Shown piece after piece: positions 16,674 to 22,615 of a DNA stretch of 22,615 bases. The DNA is taken from the NCBI GenBank assembly GCA_900770225.1, contig CAAGJU010000035.1:1-22615 (forward strand), read 5' to 3'. Source of the DNA: Lachnospiraceae bacterium. Its GTDB lineage: Bacteria > Bacillota > Clostridia > Lachnospirales > Lachnospiraceae. The notes under the pieces are model-generated. The model saw only the letters and a list, made by a program, of their open reading frames with translations, did not search any database and had not been told where the DNA came from. The translations under genes and the position numbers were made by a program. The number at the start of each line of letters is the position of its first letter. Positions within the stretch are counted from its first letter, which is position 1.

Positions 16674-18539
16674 TTATGCCTTACCTTCCTGCGCCAGCTG
16701 GTCGTTCAGGATATCCAGAATATCATACACATCGAGGCCGTGCGTCATGCACGCCTCCGCCAGTGTCTCCATCGTGGACACGCCGCAGCCGATGCAGTGC
16801 AGTCCCGCACTCATCATCACCGGAACGAGAGAGGGATATGTCTGAACGATATCGCCAACGATCATATCCGGCTTGATCAGGGTATCTGATGCACCCATAA
16901 ACGCCTCCATATCTTCCTGCACGGATTTGATCTGTGCAATGCCGAAATACTTGACCAGGACATCCAGCACATTTTTTGACAGATATGCCGGGAATGTCGG
17001 ACCAATGTGCATATGCTTCACATCCAGATAGAGAAGCGACAGCAGCACGATCGTATCCTTCTGATCATGCCATGCCAGGTCATAGATCACCGGCAGCTGG
17101 TTCAGATTATCCAGCCCAAGCTTGTCCTTGAGCGCCAGCAGGAACTGAATGATCGAGTAGACGTCGCTCAGCTGTCCTGCGTCAATGATCCGCGGCATAC
17201 CGGCAACCGTCGTCTCATCATCCGTCTTCAGGAAGCGGTATTTCAGCGAGCCGGCCGTCAGGATCAGTGCATCATCCGGCATGGCTTTGACAATGTCGGT
17301 GTAATAGCTGCGCGTCTTCGCGCGTCCGTCACTGCCCGCCAACACAAAAATTTTGGAAACGGATCCCGTTCTGACGGCGTCAGCCATCTGATCGAGCAGC
17401 TTCATCAGCTGATCATGCCCGTAGCCGCCGGCAATCTTTCCGCCGTCCACTGCATGCGGCAGTTCGCATTTTTTCGCCATTTCGATCACGGGAGAAAAAT
17501 CTCTCCGGCCGTCCGCGTCAGCAGTAACATGCACCGTTCCCGGATATCCGGCTGTTCCCGTCGTGAAAAATCTCCCGAAGAGATCATTCTTCGGCGGTAC
17601 GATATCAGCACCCGTCATGATCACCGGCCCGTTAAAGTGTTCAAAGTCCGTCTTCTGCTGCCACCAGGCGCCACCGTAATTACCGGCCAGATTGCCATAG
17701 GCCTTCAGTTTCGGATAGAACGCCGCCGGCATCATATCGCTGTATGTATACACGTCCACGCCCTGCTCCGCTGCCTGTGCGAGCACCTGATCCAGGACAT
17801 GCAGATCATCTCCGGCAACGAGGATAGCCGGACGGTCTCCGACGCCTGCTGAAATTTTTCCTGCAGCAGGATGTCCAAACGCCTCTGTCTGCGCACGGTC
17901 AAGCAGATCCATGCCGCGCACACCATAGCGTCCCGTCTCCATCACCAGAGCGAGCAGGCTGCCGCCCGTCATTGTTTCGTCGAGCGTCTGAGAAAGCGCC
18001 CGCTGGATAAAGGAATCGACATCCGGATCATTTTTCCCCAGTTCATTGGCACGGTTATTCATGGTCGCGAGACCCTTGACACCGTAGGTGATCAGCTCGC
18101 GGAAGCTGCGGATATCGTCATCGCGTGTGGCCATCACACCCACATCCTTCGCGTGTGCCTTTTCTGCAAAGCTTTCCCGGCTTCCGGTCCAGGTGGCTGC
18201 ATCCGGCAGTCCGTCCTGTTTGCTCAGCTGACCGATCAGGCCATCCCTCGCAGCGAGCGTCTTCTCCACACTGTCAGCCAGCATTTCCGTGTCAAAGTTG
18301 GCATCCGTCACCGTCATGCAGAGGTTTTCTGTGACCAGACGGTTCACCTCAGCCGGTATCTCCGTTTTCTGGCGGCGCAGACGCGTTGTCACCGCCGAAA
18401 TGCCCTTCGTTACATAGATCAGCAGATCCTGCATGGCGGCAGTGTCCGCTTTTTTACCGCACATGCCGGTGCGGGTGCATCCGGTGCCCGCCATGGTTTC
18501 CTGGCACTGATAGCAGAACATCGCATTCTGATTTTCCAT
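16674..18539 (-). CDS. hcp: Hcp (hybrid-cluster/prismane) homologue lacking the hybrid-cluster ligands, with C-terminal DUF1858-like domain
   Basis: A 621-residue protein. The N terminus has Cys9, Cys12, Cys21 and Cys27 (C-x2-C-x8-C-x5-C), the cluster site of Hcp from strict anaerobes. Hcp landmarks are present: FGHPAAGKIS, LAGNYGGAWWQQ, PPKNDLFGRFFTTG, SYYTDIVKAMPDDA, HIGPTFPAYL. In active Hcp the hybrid cluster is held by His, Glu, Cys, Cys, Cys, Cys, Glu and Lys (244, 268, 312, 406, 434, 459, 494, 496 in Desulfovibrio vulgaris). Here the matching residues are Asp244, Asp268, Asp312, Ser403, Ser431, Leu457, Asp492 and Lys494, so hydroxylamine or NO reductase activity is doubtful. Residues about 550-621 add a DUF1858-like domain (GLHCIGCGVSTMETLAEAC). 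ATG at 18539 follows GGAGGG by 11 bp. Confidence 0.88.
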   Translation of the reverse strand: MENQNAMFCYQCQETMAGTGCTRTGMCGKKADTAAMQDLLIYVTKGISAVTTRLRRQKTEIPAEVNRLVTENLCMTVTDANFDTEMLADSVEKTLAARDGLIGQLSKQDGLPDAATWTGSRESFAEKAHAKDVGVMATRDDDIRSFRELITYGVKGLATMNNRANELGKNDPDVDSFIQRALSQTLDETMTGGSLLALVMETGRYGVRGMDLLDRAQTEAFGHPAAGKISAGVGDRPAILVAGDDLHVLDQVLAQAAEQGVDVYTYSDMMPAAFYPKLKAYGNLAGNYGGAWWQQKTDFEHFNGPVIMTGADIVPPKNDLFGRFFTTGTAGYPGTVHVTADADGRRDFSPVIEMAKKCELPHAVDGGKIAGGYGHDQLMKLLDQMADAVRTGSVSKIFVLAGSDGRAKTRSYYTDIVKAMPDDALILTAGSLKYRFLKTDDETTVAGMPRIIDAGQLSDVYSIIQFLLALKDKLGLDNLNQLPVIYDLAWHDQKDTIVLLSLLYLDVKHMHIGPTFPAYLSKNVLDVLVKYFGIAQIKSVQEDMEAFMGASDTLIKPDMIVGDIVQTYPSLVPVMMSAGLHCIGCGVSTMETLAEACMTHGLDVYDILDILNDQLAQEGKA

Positions 18540-18638
18540 ATATAAATAAGCCCTCCATTCTGTACCTGTACTGTATAAAGCCGTCGTCGGACAGACATGA
18601 TGTGATACGCGCCAGGCGCATATCTTAGGTTCATATAC

Positions 18639-18701
18639 GCTCTCCGTTGCTGCGCCACGGTCATGTTTCATGCCGAACTGCTCTTCGCTGCTGCGCCACG
18701 G
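18639..18701 (-). repeat. 22-bp direct repeat in the Hcp leader
   Basis: On the minus strand CCGTGGCGCAGCAGCG followed by AAGAGC (18701-18680) recurs as CCGTGGCGCAGCAACG followed by GAGAGC (18660-18639), offset 41 bp with two mismatches. The copies fall in different reading frames, so they are not coding. They lie between the candidate promoter and the start codon, possibly a regulator or RNA site. Confidence 0.6.
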
Positions 18702-18717
18702 CAATTTTTCTCACCGA

Positions 18718-18726
18718 AGTATAGCA
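18718..18726 (-). promoter_or_regulatory. Candidate extended -10 promoter of the Hcp gene
   Basis: The minus strand reads TGCTATACT, an extended -10 element, about 180 bp upstream of the Hcp start. No good -35 box is seen; that region is part of the stem-loop after copA. Confidence 0.35.
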
Positions 18727-18766
18727 GAAGAAGAGGTCTCCTCCCCCTGCGGGAGAAAACTTCTTC
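18727..18766 (-). terminator. Stem-loop after copA, weak or non-canonical terminator
   Basis: GAAGAAG and CTTCTTC form an outer stem around a TCTCC/GGAGA inner stem, about 39 bp beyond the copA stop. No clear U tract follows, so termination is uncertain. Confidence 0.4.
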
Positions 18767-18804
18767 CAGTATATCAGCATTAAGCAGATTTATACAGTGA
18801 ATTT

Positions 18805-19020
18805 TCAGGCGGTAACACCTGCATAATCATAGCCTGCGTCTGTGACGGCCTTCTTCAGAATATCCTCCGGCACATCCGCCGAAAGGCTGAGTTTCGCCGT
18901 ACCTGTATCATGAGATACCTCAGCGCTCTCAACGCCATCAAGAGCCTCCAGCGCCTTCTTCACTCTCATCTCGCAGTGCTCACACATCATGCCTTCAACC
19001 TTAACCGTTTCTGTCTTCAT
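18805..19020 (-). CDS. Possible internal start giving a free CopZ-like copper chaperone (71 aa)
   Basis: Inside copA, in the same frame, AGGAGGG at 19036-19030 lies 9-10 bp before ATG at 19020. Translation from there gives a 71-residue heavy-metal-associated domain (MKTETVKVEGMMCEHC...), the normal size of free CopZ, with both copper-binding cysteines. The encoded residues just before it (ITGGNAA) are unremarkable linker. This could be a relic of a separate copZ gene fused to copA, or a working second start. No experimental support is available here. Confidence 0.4.
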   Translation of the reverse strand: MKTETVKVEGMMCEHCEMRVKKALEALDGVESAEVSHDTGTAKLSLSADVPEDILKKAVTDAGYDYAGVTA

Positions 19021-21699
19021 AGCTGCATTCCCTCCTGTTATATCCTTTGTTATATTCTGTTTTGTTGTATCCTGTTTTGTTGTATCCTGTTTTGCTGTAT
19101 CCTGTTTTGCTGTATCCTGTTCTGCTGTACTCCGTTGTGTTGTATCCGGCACCGTTTTTCCTGCATCTGCGCTGCTGTTCTTACCATATGCGCCGAGGAG
19201 CTGACCGCTGCCGACAGCATTTTTCATTTTTCTGTCATGATTCGTATTAAAAATGTTGAACAGATTCAATCTGAGTGCATTGCATACGACGAATACGCTC
19301 GAGCAGCTCATCGCCGCGGCGCCCCACATCGGGTTCATGGACAGTCCGAGGAAAGCCCACGCGCCTGCTGCCAGCGGGATCAGCAGAACATTATAGATCA
19401 GCGCCCAGAAGAGGTTCTCCTTGATGTCCTTATAGGTCTGTCTGGACAGACGGATCGCCGCCGCCGCATCACCAAGCCTCGATTTCATCAGCACGACATC
19501 CGCCGCATCGATCGCCACATCTGTTCCGGCGCCGATCGCGATGCCGATGTCCGCACGGGTGAGTGCCGGCGCATCGTTGATACCGTCACCGACCATGGCC
19601 GTCTTTCCGTGTTTCTGCAGTTCCCTGATCACGGCTTCCTTGCCGTCCGGCAGCACGCCGGCCACAACCTCATCTACACCAGCCTCACGGCCGACTGCCG
19701 CAGCCGTGCGTTCGTTATCACCCGTCAGCATGACGATATGGATACCCATGTTTCTCATCTCGCGAATGGCTTCCGGAGAATCCTTGCGGATCGTATCCGC
19801 TACGGCGATAATGCCAAGAAGTCTTCCGCCGCAGGAGAAGAGTAGTGGCGTCTTACCAAGTCCGGCCAGTTCCTCCGCTTTTTTCTTCATATCGGCGCTG
19901 ACTGCAGCTCTTCCCTGTATGAATGATGCATTGCCGCCGGAGAGGACGACATTTTTATCATCCGTGACCTGAAGAGAAGCACCTGCTTTTCCTGCAAAAA
20001 ATCCATCGGCCGTCTCCGCAGGGATCTCCGCCTGCAGTCCGTTGCCCGGGAGTGCCCGGAAACAGCTTACCTCAAAGGTGCGGATTCTTCTGCCGGTTCC
20101 CGCAGCTGTATTTTCTCCGTCTGTACTCTTTCCGTCCGAACCGTCCGCCTTGCGTCCGTCCGCGTTGTCAGCATCCTGTCCGTCCGCACCGTCAGCGTAC
20201 GCCGTCACGGCCTTTGCCAGCGGGTGCTCACTGCGGCGCTCCAGCGATGCCGCTGCCGAAACCAGATCTTCTTCCGTCACGCTTTCCGCCGGGATCACAT
20301 CCGTCACAACCGGTTTGCCATTGGTGATCGTACCGGTCTTGTCGAGCGCTACGATCTGCACATTGCCTGTCTCCTGCAGAGCTTCAGCGGTCTTGAACAG
20401 GATACCGTTCTTTGCGCCGACACCGTTGCCGACCATGATGGCCACCGGAGTCGCAAGTCCGAGAGCGCACGGGCAGGAAACAACGAGTACGCTGATACCC
20501 CTCTGCAGCGCCAGTCCGATATTGACAGATCCTGTCGTCACAGCTGTCACGATCAGCCAGATCAATGTCACGACAGCGGCGATGGTAATGACAGCCGGTA
20601 CAAAAACAGCCGAGATTCTGTCCGCCAGCCTTGCCACCGGCGCCTTTGTCGCCGATGCGTCGCTGACCATGTTGATGATCTGTGCCAGCGTCGTGTCCTC
20701 ACCGACACGCTCCGCACGACACTTCAGGAAACCGCTCTGGTTCAGTGTCGCCGAGCTGACCTTGCTGCCCTCCTGCTTGTCAACCGGAAGGCTCTCGCCG
20801 GTCAGTGCCGATTCATCAACGGCACTTGTTCCCTCGATCACTACGCCGTCCACCGGAATGTTCTCACCCGGACGTACAACGAAAATGTCACCCTTCACAA
20901 CGTCATCGATATTGACCGTAACTTCCTGACCGTTGCGGATCACGTTGGCCGTCTTCGGCGCCAGTTTCATCAGGCTCTTGAGCGCATCCGTCGTTCTGCC
21001 CTTGGAATAGGACTCCAGTGTTTTTCCGATGGTGATCAGTGTGAGGATCATCGCAGCCGATTCGAAATACAGCTCATTCATCACGGCCATCGATGCCTCT
21101 GTGCCCTGATGAAGCTGCACATAGCTCATATAGAAAAGCATCACCGTGCTGTATCCGAAAGCCGTTCCGGAACCGATCGCGATCAGCGAATCCATATTCG
21201 GTGCGCCGTGTACCAGTCCCTTGAAACCGCTGACGAAAAACTTTTTATTGATCAGCATGACAACGATGGTGAGCAGAAGTTCCATCAGGGAAACCGATAC
21301 CGGATTGCCTTTCATAAATGCCGGTTCAGGCCATCCCCACATATGCACGCCCATGCTGAAGTACATCAGCGCCAGAAGAAAAATAATCGACAGCACCAGT
21401 CTTCTGATCATCAGCGGCGTCGTGTGATCCTCCAGTGCTTCTTCCTCAGCCGCGAGTTTGGCACTTGCGCTGACACCGCTTCCCTTAGCCTCACCGACAT
21501 CTCTCAGCTTTGCGCCATATCCCGCCTGATCCACTGCCTGACAGATGGCCGCCGGTGATGCGGTGCCTTCTACGCGCATGGAATTCGTGAGAAGACTCAC
21601 GGAAACATTCGTGACACCGGGCACGCCGGAAACCGCTTTTTCTACGTGCGCCTGGCACGAAGCACAGCTCATTCCTGTTACGTCATACGTTTCAGCCAT
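18805..21699 (-). CDS. copA: CopA copper-exporting P1B-type ATPase with fused C-terminal CopZ-like domain
   Basis: A 964-residue copper(I) exporter. An N-terminal metal-binding domain (GMSCASC, Cys12/Cys15) is followed by the P1B core: transmembrane helices from about 98, TGES at 300-303, the copper-path CPC at 409-411, DKTGT at 453, HP at 492-493, GDGINDAP at 704-711, and late helices with YN and MSCSS motifs (769-801). Two oddities stand out: an Asp/Gly-rich insertion (about 501-538) in the nucleotide-binding domain, and a tail after 820 made of a QDTAK/QDTTK repeat linker (861-880) plus a second complete metal-binding domain (894-964, GMMCEHC). Typical CopA is about 740-820 residues. The start at 21699 has AAAGGGG about 10 bp upstream. 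It lies after csoR, separated by the cloverleaf repeat, and is presumably CsoR-controlled. Confidence 0.95.
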   Translation of the reverse strand: MAETYDVTGMSCASCQAHVEKAVSGVPGVTNVSVSLLTNSMRVEGTASPAAICQAVDQAGYGAKLRDVGEAKGSGVSASAKLAAEEEALEDHTTPLMIRRLVLSIIFLLALMYFSMGVHMWGWPEPAFMKGNPVSVSLMELLLTIVVMLINKKFFVSGFKGLVHGAPNMDSLIAIGSGTAFGYSTVMLFYMSYVQLHQGTEASMAVMNELYFESAAMILTLITIGKTLESYSKGRTTDALKSLMKLAPKTANVIRNGQEVTVNIDDVVKGDIFVVRPGENIPVDGVVIEGTSAVDESALTGESLPVDKQEGSKVSSATLNQSGFLKCRAERVGEDTTLAQIINMVSDASATKAPVARLADRISAVFVPAVITIAAVVTLIWLIVTAVTTGSVNIGLALQRGISVLVVSCPCALGLATPVAIMVGNGVGAKNGILFKTAEALQETGNVQIVALDKTGTITNGKPVVTDVIPAESVTEEDLVSAAASLERRSEHPLAKAVTAYADGADGQDADNADGRKADGSDGKSTDGENTAAGTGRRIRTFEVSCFRALPGNGLQAEIPAETADGFFAGKAGASLQVTDDKNVVLSGGNASFIQGRAAVSADMKKKAEELAGLGKTPLLFSCGGRLLGIIAVADTIRKDSPEAIREMRNMGIHIVMLTGDNERTAAAVGREAGVDEVVAGVLPDGKEAVIRELQKHGKTAMVGDGINDAPALTRADIGIAIGAGTDVAIDAADVVLMKSRLGDAAAAIRLSRQTYKDIKENLFWALIYNVLLIPLAAGAWAFLGLSMNPMWGAAAMSCSSVFVVCNALRLNLFNIFNTNHDRKMKNAVGSGQLLGAYGKNSSADAGKTVPDTTQRSTAEQDTAKQDTAKQDTTKQDTTKQNITKDITGGNAAMKTETVKVEGMMCEHCEMRVKKALEALDGVESAEVSHDTGTAKLSLSADVPEDILKKAVTDAGYDYAGVTA
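19036..19140 (-). repeat. 15-bp minisatellite in the copA linker
   Basis: Seven 15-bp units run from 19036 to 19140. The four at 19066-19125 are near-identical (TGTATCCTGTTTTGC/T on the plus strand) and encode QDTAK/QDTTK pentapeptides. The flanking units are diverged. Because 15 is a multiple of three, copy-number change keeps the frame. Confidence 0.88.
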
Positions 21700-21736
21700 A
21701 ACTTTGATTGCCCCTTTCTATGCAAATAATTTCAAC

Positions 21737-21912
21737 TGTATAAGTCTACGCGCCGCTTCGCACTCCGTGCTCCCGCGTCGCTACAGGTATTCGCATTCTC
21801 GCGCTGCTTCGCATCGCTTCATGCTCATACCTGTTGTCGTCGCAAAGCCACAGTCGGCCTTGCACACCCGGCGGGTGTGCAGTCCGCCTCTGGCATGCGA
21901 CGGACTTATACA
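21737..21912 (+). repeat. Structured cloverleaf repeat, copy 3 (complete, 176 bp, most diverged)
   Basis: Same length and fold as copy 2, with termini TGTATAAGTC (21737-21746) and GACTTATACA (21903-21912). The middle hairpin CAGGTAT/ATACCTG (21784-21833) is kept. The other two stems have different sequence but still pair: an ACGCG/CGCGT stem with GCAC-TCC-GTGC, and a long stem tipped by TGCACACCC-GGC-GGGTGTGCA (21861-21881). It starts one base past the csoR stop and ends 37 bp before the copA ATG, so it would be transcribed within a csoR-copA message. Confidence 0.88.
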
Positions 21913-21913
21913 C

Positions 21914-22330
21914 TTATCTCATTAACTTGGGAAGCACATGGATCAGTTCTTCCATTTTGTCCGTCTTTCCATCCTTCACCTCATCCATCACACAGGTTTC
22001 CAGATGATTTGTGAGGATCGCACGGTTGAAGCTGTTCAGTGCGGAGTTAATGGCCGATACCTGAACAATAATATCCAGACAGTAGGCATTCTCCTCCAGC
22101 ATCTTGCGGACGCCTCTCACCTGTCCCTCGATCCTGGCCAGACGATTGACGAGTTCCCTGAATTCCTTCTCTGAGCGCTCCTTCGATTTATGACGGCAGC
22201 AGTCCGGAACTGCAGGTTCCGTACTGATCTTTTCTTCCACCTGTTTCTTATCCTGCTCCTTATTCATTCCCTCATCCAATTCGATATTTTCCGATGCACT
22301 GCCGCAGCAGCATTTCTTCTTTTCTGCCAT
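21914..22330 (-). CDS. csoR: CsoR copper-sensing repressor with Cys-rich N-terminal extension
   Basis: A 138-residue CsoR-family repressor that leaves DNA when it binds copper(I). The core (about 52-138) has the family signature LVNRLARIEGQVRGVRKML and the copper ligands Cys84, His109 and Cys113 (C-x24-H-x3-C), with Tyr83 next to the first cysteine as in copper-type members. About 50 extra N-terminal residues carry CCC at 7-9 and CC-x-H at 44-47; usual CsoR proteins are about 90-105 residues. ATG at 22330 is chosen because AGGTGG lies about 5 bp upstream; a longer in-frame reading would cross the operator and promoter and is rejected. Its promoter has two CsoR-type palindromes, so it is probably autoregulated, and copA lies downstream. 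Confidence 0.93.
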   Translation of the reverse strand: MAEKKKCCCGSASENIELDEGMNKEQDKKQVEEKISTEPAVPDCCRHKSKERSEKEFRELVNRLARIEGQVRGVRKMLEENAYCLDIIVQVSAINSALNSFNRAILTNHLETCVMDEVKDGKTDKMEELIHVLPKLMR

Positions 22331-22360
22331 ACCAGCCACCTTTTCCTCTACTTTGTTTTT

Positions 22361-22377
22361 ATACCCATATGGGGTAT
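22361..22377. promoter_or_regulatory. CsoR operator (palindrome ATACCC-N5-GGGTAT)
   Basis: ATACCCATATGGGGTAT is an almost perfect palindrome of the type bound by CsoR repressors. It lies 31 bp before the csoR start and about 13-29 bp downstream of the predicted transcription start, where a bound repressor would block elongation or clearance. Confidence 0.75.
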
Positions 22378-22396
22378 CATTCCTTTTGCAGTTGCC

Positions 22397-22425
22397 AGTA
22401 TATACCCCTTCCCGGTATAATGCAA
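22397..22425 (-). promoter_or_regulatory. csoR-copA promoter with an operator-like palindrome in its spacer
   Basis: The minus strand reads TTGCAT, exactly 17 bp, then TATACT. The spacer (22403-22419) is most of a second palindrome, TATACC-N7-GGTATA at 22401-22419, similar to the CsoR half-site. A repressor there would lie between the -35 and -10 boxes. Confidence 0.65.
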
Positions 22426-22459
22426 TACTTTTTTTTTGCAAACCCCAAGCTTCGTTCAT

Positions 22460-22615
22460 TGTCGTTCATTGAAAATTTTCGTCCGCCTTATTAACAGGTT
22501 CAGCCAGACAAATAACAGCTGCCGCAGATGATCGGCGAACATTGTACGTTTTTCGTCGTGAGTGAGCGCGCTAGCTGCGGCCCTCTGACAAAACGCGCCG
22601 CAATGCATTCATGCA
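22460..22615. other. Right-hand edge upstream of csoR, no gene seen
   Basis: No coding region is supported. A short direct repeat CGTTCATTG occurs twice near 22454-22472, and GCCGCAG/CTGCGGC form a widely spaced inverted repeat. Any gene to the right lies outside the window. Confidence 0.4.

Noticed and set aside
16456..16845. Small plus-strand protein between the terminator and the Hcp gene
   Set aside because: It begins within the hairpin region and continues antisense into the Hcp gene; no domain or ribosome site was seen.
18560..18590. Fragment of a fourth repeat copy (CTTTATACAGTAC on the minus strand) in the Hcp leader
   Set aside because: Only about a dozen bases resemble the end and flank of copy 1, and no internal hairpin of the element is present.
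20224..21558. Plus-strand frame of about 444 residues opposite copA
   Set aside because: It lies wholly within the strongly supported CopA gene; the product is His/Arg-rich with no family resemblance.

Overview
The window looks like chromosome from an anaerobic Clostridia-type Firmicute, most likely of the Lachnospiraceae kind. The reasons are a class III fructose-bisphosphatase, CsoR/CopA copper control, strong AGGAGG ribosome binding sites, an SLH-anchored surface protein, an Hcp-type iron-sulfur protein with the N-terminal cysteine spacing of strict anaerobes, and a DUF5717/DUF5716-like gene set I associate with that family. Base composition is roughly balanced to moderately GC-rich. No tRNA, rRNA, CRISPR array, phage gene or transposase gene was seen.

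Layout, left to right. Positions 1-166 hold a truncated copy of a structured repeat. Then come minus-strand genes: a SnoaL-like/LytTR regulator (232-1041), a large secreted SLH/InlB-repeat protein (1197-4919), a three-gene unit of unknown function (TPR protein 5264-7033, degenerate Hsp70-like protein 7038-8216, giant alpha-solenoid protein 8435-11980), class III fructose-bisphosphatase (12035-14068) and a C39-like cysteine peptidase (14257-14943). A second repeat copy (14975-15150) fills the divergent gap before the only plus-strand gene, an SPFH/band-7 membrane protein (15334-16374). After a hairpin-rich convergent gap come an Hcp homologue (16674-18539), a CopA copper ATPase with a fused C-terminal CopZ-like domain (18805-21699), a third repeat copy (21737-21912) and csoR (21914-22330), whose promoter carries CsoR-type palindromes.

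The genes form several modules: copper sensing and export (csoR, copA, internal copZ-like segment), an uncharacterised cytoplasmic chaperone-like unit with its own promoter, a cell-surface protein next to a LytTR regulator, and single housekeeping or stress genes.

Four items deserve most attention. (1) A 176-bp element occurs three times and folds as a cloverleaf; its stems are kept by paired base changes between copies, which points to selection on structure. (2) The Hcp homologue has lost seven of the eight residues that hold the hybrid cluster, while keeping the N-terminal four-cysteine cluster site and gaining a C-terminal DUF1858-like domain. (3) CopA carries a CopZ-like domain behind a 15-bp minisatellite, with a Shine-Dalgarno and ATG inside the gene that could give free CopZ. 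(4) The DUF5717-like / pseudo-Hsp70 / TPR unit is an undescribed system with an excellent promoter of its own.
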